A stretch of 64,000 bases of DNA from Capsaspora owczarzaki ATCC 30864 (taxonomy: Eukaryota; Opisthokonta; Filasterea): NCBI RefSeq assembly GCF_000151315.2, contig NW_011887302.1, positions 1,226,913-1,290,912 on the forward strand. Direction: 5' to 3'. The notes under the pieces were generated by a model. That model was not told where the DNA came from. It saw nothing but the letters and a program-made list of their open reading frames with translations, and searched no databases. The first letter of the stretch is position 1; each line of letters starts with the position of its first letter. A program made the position numbers and the translations under genes. Of this stretch, positions 23,172 to 35,408 are shown piece by piece.

Positions 23172-23968
23172 GTGGAAGAAGACTGGCCTGTTCGTTTTTG
23201 GAAGCCGAGAGAGAAATGTGTTCGTGGAGACTTCCGCCCGTTGATCCTTTCGCTGCCTCATACTTCAGGAACCCCACATGCAGCATGAACTCGGACTGTG
23301 TGGTCTCGACACTGGTCTGGCGAGCGCTGAGGAAGTCCATGCTTTGAGTTCGACTTTGAAGCATTGTGCAACTGTTTGTGCGTTCGATCGGTTGTCGCTA
23401 GCGTTCCGTTTCTATCCCCAGCTGCTTTGTACGCCTCTCCAAGGCCATGCTCAACTTTAAGCGTGAGTTGCTAGTTCTCCAATGGTGGCTAAGCAGGTTG
23501 TCAGGGGCTGGCGGTCGATCGGCTGCTTGGCGAAAGTTTGTTGTGTCTCGGCGATGTTTCCCGCCTTCAACTTGGGACCAAGATTCTTTCCTTTTCTTGA
23601 TCGCCCTTCCTGTGTGCTCAAGGGCCAAACTTGGGCTTCTTACTCCAATGGGTGCTCTTCAATCAGGGTGTAACAACATCCTGTTTGGCTGAGAAGAGGT
23701 TTCAAATATTGTGCATTCCCGTGATCAGCACCCGTTTTGAGGTGCATTTGAGCGTTGTCTTTGATGTTCTTGTTGTTGTGCAAAAACGATCAACAGACAG
23801 GTTGCGCATCGATTCGCAAAACACACACACACACACTGGCCAGAGAATAAGCACAAAGTATATCAGCACAAAGTATATTGAAAGACAACTATCCCAGTGG
23901 AGACGGGTTGTGAGGGAAACATAAACACAGCTCAAACAACAACAACAACCTCCCACACCTCCGCCAGT
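23172..23968. other. 797-bp spacer between the NTPase and paladin genes
   Basis: The base composition is less GC-rich than neighbouring exons, like the adjacent NTPase gene. Short open frames occur on both strands, but none shows a domain or splice-supported structure. A small (CA)n tract lies at 23820-23836, followed by two AGCACAAAGTATAT copies (23849-23877). Confidence 0.4.
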
Positions 23969-26900
23969 TCAAGCAATATCATGATGCGCTTGATCAACAA
24001 GCAGGGCAATCTCCTGACGCTCGGTCAGCCAGGACTGGAAGGAGCAGCGAGCGCCGCTGATTGCACTGCTGCAGTCGGCATTGTTGTACACGGCCTCGTC
24101 CAAGAGATAGTTGGCAAAGCAAATCAGGTAAAAGTAACGGACGAGGTAATTCGTGGCGCGCTCAACGAGCAGGTCGCGCTGCTTGGAATTAATGTCGACG
24201 GCGCACCGAGCCTTGAACTCGTAGATGGCGGTGCGCAGGTTTTGAACGTGGGCACACGCGTCCATTGCGCGATCGGCAATCCCCTTGCTTCTGCGGCCGT
24301 GCGACAACACACGCACCAGCTGCTGAATGACTCGGTAATGCCCGTCCAGCAATCGCTGCTTTTCGGCGTTCTCCATCGAGTCAGGCGTCGCCAGGAGGCG
24401 CATCTCTTCGACCTCTTCCTCGTCGGGCGTGTCAGTGCCTGTGGCGCGGCTCGCAAACACGCCGCACAGTTCGACAATGCACGTAATCACCATGCCCGTC
24501 GTTGTACGGCCACGGCCCATCTGGCAGTTGAAGAGCAGGTCTGTGGTGGCGCTTGAACGCATGACGCGAGAAAGCAGCTCGTCGAATACCTCGGGGATTG
24601 GTGCTTGTTCGTCCGTGCTGTTGTTGACGTCAAGGTCGATGAGTAACGTTGAAAGCAGAGGCTGCGGCTACAGCAAAACGAAAAAAAAATCACAGCTGTC
24701 AACTCACATTGGCACACGCAAGTAATCCACATTGTAGCCCTCCTGTTGAATCTGTGCGTACGCCTGCTTGGGAGTCAGAACGTCGGCTTCGGTCACGGCT
24801 TCCCAGACAGGCTATTGAAGAGCAAAGCAACAACAACAACAACAACAACATCATCATCATCAAATCAAAGGTGAGAATCCAAAAAACCAAGACACAAACA
24901 GACCAGAAAATAAAAAAAAAACCTTACAATGACAACGCCAGTATCGCTCTCGCCGTGAAGAAGCAGTCGATTGCCAAGAGCTGCAGCTTCGGCGAGAATG
25001 TCGTTGCGCAGCTTTTCCTCCATCGATTCAACGCGGACGCGGGCAATACCGGTCGTTTCGAGATTCTTCAGCGGGTCATCGACGCTTCGAAGCACGTATG
25101 GGTTGCCATTCACGTAAACAACCGGCTCCTCACGCAGAGACGTCCACAGCAGCGTCCTTGCTCCGCCGGGACCAGCACCCGTGCGAGAAACGACCAGCTT
25201 GATGGCAGGAACAGTCGGCACAGCGCAAGCAAACACCGAGGGGCCCGTGCGCGCACCAAACTGGGACAGGGCAACTTGGCGGAAGTTGGGCGCACCGTCA
25301 ATGCGATCAAGCAGGGACAGCTTTTGACATCCAGGGAAGTGGTCTGACTTGAGAATGGTCAGTGGCGCCAGCACGGCACCGCTGCGAGAGCGAATGACGG
25401 ACGTGACTTCGTTGGTCAAGGTAAACACGCCAGAGTCAATCTCGACCTCGTGCACAGGGCGCAGCGACAGCATTCCGCCCTCGGAAATGTCTTCGAGCAT
25501 GCCGTTGAGCTCGACATGGGCTTGCATCCACGAGGCAAACGACGGCATCTGGTCGAGACTGGTCGAGTTGTTTTGCAGCAGGTACGCCTGGAAGGCAATG
25601 AGCAAAAAGTAGCGCTTGAGCTGGGCAATGCCAGTCCGGATGTGGACATGCTGCCGCGTCTCGTCCGACTCTTGCTCGGCCAGCTTGCGGCACAAATCGA
25701 CCGACTCGCGCAAATTGATCACAGCGCCGCATACGTCAATGGCTTCGTCAACGACCGCCTTGCATTCAAGGCCATTCTGGAGCACGCGCATCAGAGCCAG
25801 CACACCTCGGTACTGATTCGTGTCGCTCGAAACGGCAATACGATCAACTTTTCCAGCGACTGGCGTGATGGTGAGTTTGGTGGCAGGCGACCGCGACACG
25901 CTCGCTCCTGAATCCCCGACCAAAGCGGACGCACCAGCGGATGCTGCGGACGACAACGCGCCATCAGACGCAGGGGGATCGTTGGCCAGTGTAAACTGCT
26001 TCTTGAGGGGGTTGGCGGCAGTCCTGCCTCGGCGAGACGGCGAGCCAAACGCGCCGGTAGACGGCGTGCCAGGCGTGGCTGGTGTCGCGGGCGTCGTCGG
26101 AGCGGTTCCAGCAGCAGGGAAGGGAGCAGCAGCGGCTGCTGAGATCTCCGCTGCCATCGCCCTGGACCCATTGCCGACGCTTTCGTCCTCGGGCACTTCG
26201 CTCTCCATCGAGCTGAGCCAGCGAATGACCAGACGAGCAATCACCGTGCCAATGGTCGAGCGGCCAGAGCCAATCTGACAGTTGAATACGAACGCCGTGC
26301 GACGTGGGTCGTACGAGCAAATGAGTCGCACGATGGCGTCAAAATCGCTAAACTCGGGCAGCTGCTCGGCGGTGATGGGAATGCGATGGTAGGTCACGTC
26401 AAACCCAACCTGAGTCATCATCAAAAAGAGCTGTCGCGGGGTTGCAAGCGCCGGATCGGCAGCTGCAGCAGGCAACGCAGAGGGTCCCAATTCCAGCGAC
26501 GACGCTGCAAGAGGGGCAGCGCCCAGCAACAGTGGAGACACAAGCGAGCTGCCGCTGTCGTTCAGGACATCGGGCGTCGATGCCGCCGTCAGCGAGCGGT
26601 GCTGGTCGCGTCCGGTTACTTCAGTCATCGTTCCCTGCACAACACCACCCTCCATCTCACGATGCACAAGAATGGCACCGTCGTACTCTTCTGCTTCCTT
26701 CATGACATCGGTGCACAGACGGCGCTCCATGTCCTCCAAGGTGCGTGGGGCAATGCCCGAGTACGACTTGATGTTGCGCAGCGTGGCAAACTGGTCGCGC
26801 AGGACGAAAGGATTGCCATCAATGTAGACCAGTGGCTCCTCGCGCAAGTTAATCCAGACGACCTTGAGGTGGGCTGGAATACCAGCAACGATGGAAGAGG

Positions 26901-29723
26901 CCGCTGGCGGCATCGAAGCAGCAGCATTGGCCCGCTGGTTGAGCAAGCCGCAGATGGCCCGCAACCCTGCAGCGGTCGGCTGCGCGCTACCAAACAAGTA
27001 CATGTCGCCGACACGACGGAAGTTGGGCGCACCGTCCACGATCGACGGCAGCATGCCCTTGAACGGCCAGTGGTCCAGCTTCAGAATGGTGCGCGGACCA
27101 AGCACCGTGCCGTGTCGATGGCGCGTGATGGAGGATTCCAACTGAGAGTGCAGCACGCTCTTGTCCGGGATGTCGGCCTTCGGGCGTTGCGCTCCGTGCT
27201 GGAACAACGGCGACAAGGTTGACAGGTCTTCGACAGGCCGGAGTTGAACGAGCTGTCAAACAGACACACACAAAAAAAAAATTAGTTAGAGTCAAATTCG
27301 GAGAGCAGCCAGGTGTCTCTGCAAGTCTTCGACATGAGCCAAAAATGACAGAGCGAGAGTCCTTACCTTGGGACCAGAACGGCGCAGCACATGCAGCATG
27401 TTTTGCAGGGCAGGCTGAGACTCCATCCACTGCTTGAACGTCTGCGGTTCAGTGGAAATCGTGCTGCCGCTTGGCTGCTTGAGACGTTTGGACAGGTTTT
27501 TCGCGTTCTCAGACACGTGGGAGGCAAAGGCGATGAGATAAATGTATCGCTCCAGCGCAACAATGCAATGGTGCAAAGCCGCGCCTTCCTTGGAGGGATC
27601 TGCCGAGTACCGCACACGATGAACGAGAATGCTCTCGCGGAGGTTGATCATGGCTTCACCTGCATGCCATGGTCAGAAAAAGAAACAAAAGGTCAGTCAG
27701 CCAAAATCCAACCACCCAGAAACAACAACAACACACCGCCAAAGCAAACGCACAGCGATCAATGATATCGTCCACGAGCAGCTTGCTTTGTGGGCCATTG
27801 GCAAGGTAGCGAATCAGGTTTGTAATGACCTGGTAGTGCCCGGTCAACGCGTCACCGAGCGACGAGATCAAGGACCCGCGTGCGAGCGCCCACTCGATGG
27901 CGGAACCAGCGTGTTCGGCGGCGCCCTTTGTCGGTTTGAGAGCTGGAGAGAATGCCCCCCCCCCCAAAAAAAAAAACCCCAAGAGATTCATGGATTAGTC
28001 GGTGCAAAAAGTGGCCGACCAAGTTTGACACAAACACAAAAACCTACCTTGCTCAAGAACAAACACGAGCCGAAGCAGCATTTTGGTCATTTTCTCTTCA
28101 TCGGATCCGCGCTTGCGCAAAATCGACGTTTCAGCCTTCTCTGCGTTCAGCAGCTGCGTGCGGCGAATGATGGCGGCGGCCACCATACCAAAGGTTGCTA
28201 TTTGGTTTCAGCATTGGAAAAACAGAACAAACAAGGCAAAAGTGAGATTGGCGACCAACTTGCGGCGAATCTTGCAATGCCTCTCACCATCCCTTTCTCC
28301 TTCTCCCTCCCCCTCGTTCAACAAAAGCATCTGACACGCATCAATGCAATCAATGCAGCAAATACAGCTACTCACTTCGATTGGTGCCCATGCGGCAGCT
28401 AAACACAACCGCATCATTCGGATTGGTCTCGCGAATGGTTTGAATGAAGGCGTCAAAGTACTTGCTTTGGTGGTACAACCACATTGAGATTGGAACGCGG
28501 TAGTACAGAATGTCAAAGCGCTGCGCAAGCTGCTCAAAGACTTGGCGTGGGGTTTGAATTTGGGATGCAGCAATCCAAGTGGGAACAGGCACGCCAGGAG
28601 ACTGCTCTTCGTGCACGAGCACCATGCCGCTGGTGCGCAGGGCTTCGCGCTCGACATCAGCCTGGAGGCGCATCTCCATCTGCTCGAGACGATTGGCGTC
28701 GAGACCGGCAAACATGGAGTCGCTTTCGAGTGGAGCATCCAGCTCGCGCACAACGTACGGCGTTCCGTTAATGTACACGATTGGGCGATCGCTCACGTTA
28801 AACCAGACACACTTGCGCGGCTCAAACACGACCGGAGGCAGCAATCCGGCCGTGGATGAGCGAGCAAATCCGCTGGACAAGCTTCGCGGGCCAAGCTGGC
28901 GCCCCGACGCAGCCGCCGCGCCGTCCGACAGTGGTGCGTTTGCACTCGTTGTAGCTGTCGTTGTGGTTCCGGGCATGATGAGTTGTGCAGGTGCAACGCT
29001 TGGTGATGGCGATCCAGCGGTCGCCTCTGAAGCGGGCAATCCTGTCGCCGTACCGGCCCCGACCGCCGAAGCGGCAGTGATAGTGGTACCAGTAGTACCA
29101 GTAGTACCAGTAGAAGCAGCAGTGGTGGCGGAGGGTGCCTGGACCTGTCCCGCCGCGCTCACTGATGACGACGCTCCAGTCTGCGTCGTCGTCGTCGTCG
29201 TCGTTGCTCCAGTGCCCAGCGCGACGAGCACAGCCGCGGCGCCATTCACAGTGGGCAGTGCAACGCCGTACACATCGATCGTCGCTTGATCCACTTGGCG
29301 GAAGTTGGGTGCGCCTGCGAACTGCGGCTGCAGCTTGGAGTTGATGCCGGCTGCAAAGAGCGGTAGGAAGAGGTTTGAAACAGTAAGAACCGGCGCGGTA
29401 CCAAAACATAGAGTCGATCATTCAGAAGTCCGTATCACAATCGCAATAAAAGCCAAACAATCCGCGATTTCAAAGATTTCCCCTTTCCCGCCGTTGTTGG
29501 GGCGATTCCACTTGCCTGGGTATTGCGCAGCCTTGAGAATAATGTTGGAGCTGAGGACGTCGCCACTGCGGTGCTGGACGATCTGGTCTGGAGCGCGCAG
29601 GAGCAGCGAACTCTGCTCGAGGCGCAGATCGACCCAAGACGCAGCTGAGCCGGCTGAGGCAGCAGCCGTGGTCGTTGTCGCTGGCGTTGGCACCGGCGAG
29701 ACAGAGGATGGACGAGCTGACAT
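23969..29723 (-). CDS. PALD1: Paladin-like protein with three tyrosine-phosphatase-like modules
   Basis: Eight exons (29723-29516, 29350-28376, 28197-28048, 27942-27754, 27659-27367, 27252-24928, 24811-24708, 24617-23969) give 1630 residues, about twice vertebrate paladin. Three successive modules each have ILK, GAPNFRQV or GAPNFRRV, a strand W-x(4)-REEP-VY-NG-PYVLR, a YxRVPI loop and a CX5R signature: CRMGTNR (Cys about 387), CQIGSGR (about 929), CQMGRGR (about 1444). Paladin belongs to the PTP-like inositol phosphatase (phytase) clan; animal paladin is reported to act on phosphoinositide signalling. All three P-loops keep Cys and Arg, so all could in principle be catalytic. Long low-complexity linkers (Ala, Thr, Pro, Ser) interrupt modules 1 and 2. 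The first intron must use a GC donor (GCAAGT at 29515-29510) to maintain frame. All other introns are GT-AG. Confidence 0.88.
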
Positions 29724-29798
29724 TTGTTTTTGTTGGATGTTGATCAAAGTACACACACAACGCAACGCACAACGCAACGCACACGACACGACGAAACA

Positions 29799-29838
29799 GG
29801 GGAAAGAGGGGGAAGAGGGGAAAGAGGGGGAAGAGGGG
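29799..29838 (+). repeat. 20-bp tandem repeat, two copies
   Basis: Two copies of a GGGGAAAGAGGGGGAAGAGG-type purine unit, in the 213-bp spacer between the receptor kinase stop and the paladin start. They may be part of the paladin promoter. Repeated CGCAACGCA words lie beside it. Confidence 0.7.
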
Positions 29839-29936
29839 AGAGAGACAAATAAAGAAGGAGGAGTGGCGACAGATTTCTGAGCAACAAAGCACACAAACAA
29901 ATACTCATACACAAAGAGGTACAACGGCATAACCGT

Positions 29937-32900
29937 TCACAACATTGCACCAATGTCTCGAATGGCGCCTTCCGATGCGCCCATCGCAAAGAACTTTTGC
30001 AGCTCTGATGCTGTCGGGCGCGCAGTAGGAATCAAATCCCAGCAACGCTCAAGCAGAGCGTACGCTGCATCTGGGCACGACTCTGGCTTTTGCAGTCGCA
30101 AGCCAGCTTCCACTTGAGCAAGCACCTCTCGACCTGCGGTCAAGTTGCCATAAGGCGTTGCGCCATACGCATAGACCTCCCCTACAATCAACGCAAATCA
30201 TTGTACAGTCGTGTGTTAGGCTTCAATGGCAGACTCGAGCCAAAGGATACCAACCGACTTACAAGCCAGCACGCCAAACGCCCACACATCGCTTTGATGA
30301 GTAAACCTTCGAAAGTTCAGACACTCTGGCGCCATCCACTGGTAAATGAAACAAGCACAGTGAGAATCGACGACAACACTACCACGCTCGCTCCTGATCC
30401 AACTCAACACACCTTGACAGGCAGGCGACCGTTCGTCTCCATATGATAGTAGTCCTTCTCTTCCAGCGCCCTGGACAGACCAAAGTCCGAGATCTTGACA
30501 GAGAGGCCTGCTCCGACCAAGCAGTTGCGAGCAGCGAGGTCGCGATGGACAAAGTTCTGTGTCTCAAGGTATGCCAAGCCTGAGGCCACTTGCTGCAGCG
30601 CAAACGACATTTCCGCAGCACTCCAATACGCATTGTCCTTCAGAGAGCTCCGCAACACGCTTCGGAGATCTCCGTACGGCATCAGCTCCAGGATACACAT
30701 GTTGGGTTCGCGTTCGAGCAGTGCCCCGAGCGCCCGCACAATGTTGGGGTGGCTGAATCGGCACACCATCTGCGCCTCTTCGAAAAATTCGCGGCGAGAT
30801 TTCTCAGTGGCGTCAGCTGCGAGTTGCTTGACCGCTACCGCGAGCGTTGATTGATTTCGCTTGGCGCAGAGATAGATGGCATCTTGCGGCACAAACTCAA
30901 GCGAGAGCTGCCCTGCTACGACAACACCAAACGCGCCAGAGCCCAATGTTTCCCCAAGGACAAGATTGTTTCGAAGCTGGTTGGATATCGCAGTTGGAGT
31001 TGTGTGGATGCGAGAAAGTGGCACGGCGTCGTCGTAGATGGTATCGGTGGGATTTCTTCGGGCATCGATCGTGTCGTAGTTGGCAGATCCGGACGTTGCA
31101 GATGCAGCACTGTTGCTGTATGTTGCAGTTGCAGTCGCATACAGAGGTTCGCTTGCATCCCCCTTGGACGGGATGGTGACTGTTTGCATGGGCACTGCAT
31201 AGCCTGATTCTGTCGCCTTCAAGAGTTGATTTTGATGGCGAGCTCGTTTGCGACGGCGCAACACAATCGCAACGAGCAGGATCACCGCCGCGCATCCGAC
31301 CACCGCTCCAATGGCAATGGGCACTGTTGCTGCAGCGCTACTAGCGGCCGAGTCTTCCTCCTCGTCGCTGTCCCGCAGTTCAACCATGATGAGCGGGCCG
31401 AGTGTGGCGCCATTTGTCGGGTTTTGCAAGGCAAGGTACAAGGCTTTGGTTCCTTCGGGGATGTCATCGTTGCGAATGGTCAACACCAGCAAGTCCGTCG
31501 TGCTGCTCTGTGCTGCAGCAAAGCGCACCAAGAGTGGTGACGTGACTTGCAAGTCCGAAGTTAAGGATACGCCTTGCTCAGGATGATAACGATTAAGGAA
31601 AGGTGTGAACGGGGCAATGGACGCGTTCGTGCCAGCGACGACAGTGACAGCCACAGCGCCAAGAACACCAGCGTTGCGCAGCACAGGAATGGTCAGCGAA
31701 GGGGTGCCCTCCCAGACCGTGTAGACATCATCGCCAAGCGGATTGCCAGAGGGTGCAAACTCCATCCGGCCGTACGGATCATCGTTGGCCGCAATCGTGA
31801 CCGTGGCCACAGAGGCGTAGGTGAGGTAGGCAGAGCCCGCAGTGATGCCCGTCAAGAGCACAGTGAACGTCTCGTCCAGCTCGGGAATGTCGTCGTCGTC
31901 AACCGCAATGCTAATCACAGTGCTCGCTGCACCAGCTTCAATCACAACGGGCGCGTCCTGGATGGAGGCGTCAAAGTCTTCACCGCCGGCTGTGCCAGTT
32001 CGGACACTGTAGGTGAATGTCACGGCACCAAGCGCTGAGCCAGTGCGCTCCACCGTGACGAGCGCAACGCCAGCGCTCTCCTGAGCAATGAATGTGAGGG
32101 AAGTGAAACGGACGACGCCGTCCACGGCGTTGCTGGCCTCGATGGCACATGGAATGACAGAAGGGGCGTCAGCATCGAGCGTCGCCAGAGATCCCGAGCT
32201 GGGACTCAGAACAATGTTGAACAGACGAACAGGGGCTTGAGCGGCAACGACATTGAAAGAGTTGGATGTCTGCGACGTCTGGCCAGCCGCAAAGCTCACA
32301 GTCCGCACCACTTGATTGTTAAAGTCAGCGGCAGTCACCGGTGTTGTGAATTGCAAGGTGGCATCGCCTGTCACAGTTCCGAACGTGCCGAAATAGCGCG
32401 CAACCTCGGCAGTGAAAGTTGAGCCACGAGTGACGAGGAACCGTGCACTGCCATCGGCCGACTTGGTCAACGTTGGAGTGACAAAACCAATGGTGCCGTA
32501 GGGTTTGTCGTTCTTGTTAATGGTCACTGTGATTGTCGACTGTGCACCCAAGGTCGCACCGCCAGTGGGGCTGGACAGGGTAACAGCGAACGTCTCGTCC
32601 AGTTCCGGAAGCGAATCCGCACGAATGACGACCTGAATGACCGCACTCGAGTGGCCCTGAAGCAGCGTCACAGTGCCTGCGCCTTCCACAAAGTCCAATC
32701 CAGCTTGGGCATTGACGCTGTGGTCGGAGCCGGTGATGGAGGTCGCCCAGGCAAACGTAACGTCGCCAAACAGGCCTGCCGTTCGAGTAATGGTAATGGA
32801 CACGCTGCTGTCAGAAGCGGGCTCGTCAACCGCCAATGTGGCAGCGTCAAATGCCAAAACGCCATGCGGGCTGTCGCTTTCTGCAATTGTCACCAGAACG

Positions 32901-35408
32901 TCAGAAGCAGTCGAGTCAACCGCACCGCCGCCGCTGACAATCTCGAGGCGAACGCCAAAGACCTCGGCGAGTTCAGGAATGGTGTCATCCAGGATGGCAA
33001 CAAGAGCATTCTTGGTCAGGATTCCAGCGGTAAACTCGACATCCACAGGCGTCGAAGCGAAATCCGAGTCAATCGTGGCCACAGGTGTGCCAGTCGTCGT
33101 ATTGAATGCGACAGCGTACGGAGTGACGCGGACAGTGACAGTGCCAACGCTACCACGAGCACGTGTGATGGTGAGACTGGCCGATGATGGTTCAGGCCAA
33201 GAAGACGCAGTATTAGCAATGCTGAACAGACCGTAGGGGTAGTCATGTTCGGGCACTGCAACGACCGACGATCCGTAGTAGCCAATCGGAGTCGCTTCGC
33301 CAAGAGTCACAGCGGTCGCAGCAGTGATGGTGTACGTCAGCGTTGAAGGGACGGTCGGAGTACCCATGTTTGGCACTGTGATGAGAACCGCAAAAGTTTG
33401 CTGGCCTGCGGGAATTGTCGCAACGAATGTGGTGGCACTGGCCACAGTGGAGGTCACGGAAAACGTGACATCGACGGCCGAGGCATAGGAAACGGCGCTG
33501 AAACGCTCCAACGTGATTGAGAACTCGGGGTTGGCCATGACGTTGCTCAAGCTGATCTGACGAGAGCCAGCGGACACGCCGACCGTGCCAAACTGCGACT
33601 GGCTGGCTTCAATCACGATCTGCGCTGTGTTGAAATGGTCATCCAAGGCCATGTTGAGGGGGTTGGCAAGTTGAATGTCGACCGTTTCTTGGGCCAACGC
33701 GCTGCCGCTTGCAGCAAGGTTCAGTGTGATGGTCTGCTGATGCACCGTCGAAGAAAACTGTAGCGGTGCCGAAGAAGCAGCGGTCAAAGATGCCGAGCTG
33801 ATGGTGAATTGGACACTCGCAGCAGGGACTTCGACGGGAGCCTCAACAACCAGCGAGATCGTGCTCGTGCCTGACGCGGGTCGACGAACCACCAGGAAGC
33901 GAGACGAAACATCAAACGCAACGCGACCATCAGCCGCGCACTCCAAACCATTGCCCAAAAAGCCAGGCTTGCAGGCGCACGAGTAGTTTCCAGGGGTGTT
34001 GGTGCAGAGGGCGTCACTGCTGCACGGGAACGGGATGCCATTGCACTCATTCACGTCGTCGCAGTGCGTTCCGTTGCCGGAAAAGCCAGCCTTGCATGTG
34101 CAAGTAAACGAGCCAATAGTGTCGGCACAAGTGGCATTCGCAGCGCAGTTGTGCGTTCCAGTCGTGCACTCGTTGATGTTGATGCAAGATTTGGCGTCAG
34201 GCTGCAGCTGGTATCCACTGTTGCACGAGCAAGCATAGGTGCCTGGCAGATTGGTGCAAGTGTGCTGGCAGCCGCCGTTGGCGCTGCTGCACTCGTTGTT
34301 GTCGAGACAGCCGGATGCGCCTTTGCCGTCACCGTTTTTCGTGTAGCCAGTGAGGCAGCTACAGTCGTACGATCCAGGGGTGTTGAGACAAGTTTGGTTG
34401 CAGCCGCCGTTCAAGTTGTTGCACTCGTTGATGTCGAAGCACCTGAGAGTTGGCGCTGCGGGGGTCCACGCGCCTGCTGTGCTGCAGGTGATGCTTGGCG
34501 AGCCACTGGAGACCGAGAAACCAGCGTTGCACTGGTAAGTGCAAGTGGAGTTGGCGCTGACAGAGCTGCATTGGCTCTTGGTGGTGTTGGTCGGCGCAGC
34601 TGGTGCGGTTGGGCAGGTAACGAGCGTGTTGCAACTGGCACCCGTGTAGCCAGGAGTGCAAACCTTACTGCCTGTTGATGAGCAAGTGTAATAGCCACCG
34701 TCATTGGGTATGCAGTACACACACGAACCAGAGCCGCTCGGATAGTAGTTGGGGGCGCAAGTGGAGCAGGAAGGAGCGCCAGTGTAGCCTGATTTGCAGG
34801 CTGTGCAAGCGCCAGACACGGGATCGCAGGTACTACAGTTTCCAGTGGAGGTGGTGCAGAACGTGTCGCATGTCGGTCCGTAATAGTTCGTTTGGCAGAT
34901 GACACGATACGCAAACTTGATCCAGAATGCACCATAGAAAGGATCGGTGACAGTGATGGGAATGTAATCAGCAGAGGAACCCGCTGTGTAGGTTCGGACG
35001 ATGGAGCCCAGAGTCTGGGTCGACACAAAGTCTCCGTCGAAGAAGTCCAACCCCACGGAAAATGAGCCCTGCAAAGCAAGAAATCGAAAAGGTGAGATTT
35101 CGCCGCGACCAAACTGTTTTGAGAATTGATTACTCACAGGGTAATTGTTGACCTGGCTGGTCGTGAAGTATTGCTCCCAGACTGGATTGTTGTCGTCTTG
35201 CTGTTTGGCAACTGAGCCAGAGAACTCAGTGGAGCCTATGGTAATGTACCAGTTCGAAAAACTGTCGCAAGCGGTGGCTCCCGCACTGTCGTCGCACGCA
35301 GGTCCATTGAAGGATGCTGAATCGTAATACAAGCCAATCGATGCTTTGCCAGCGTCGACTTTCACAGCACAAAGCAATGCTGCGAGCAACGCTGCGAGTA
35401 GGTCTCAT
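29937..35408 (-). CDS. Receptor tyrosine kinase with DSL, Sushi, EGF and Calx-beta ectodomain
   Basis: Exons 35408-35138, 35068-30413, 30338-30263 and 30181-29937 encode about 1740 residues. After a hydrophobic leader come a Notch-ligand-like N-terminal segment and a DSL-type module (YRVICQTNYYGPTCDTFC, about 139-180), a second Cys-rich EGF-like unit, a Sushi domain (about 235-294), four EGF repeats with Ca-binding DxNEC starts (about 296-470), then roughly seven Calx-beta repeats, one membrane helix (about 1332-1354, followed by RRRKR), a juxtamembrane region with several Tyr (GYAVP, PLYAT, ANYDTI, TIYDDA) and a kinase domain (about 1443 to the end) with GSGAFG, VAVKQL, HRDLAARN, DFG, DYYHMETNGRLPVKWMAPE. 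HRDLAARN and VKWMAPE mark it as a tyrosine kinase. The only nearby ATG (35408) is one base out of register with the leader frame; see findings. The 69-bp intron 35137-35069 is stop-free and a multiple of three. Confidence 0.9.

Noticed and set aside
23398-23628. Possible upstream exon of the NTPase gene or a separate small gene
   Set aside because: No ATG-plus-donor arrangement that reaches the NTPase frame and no recognisable protein feature.
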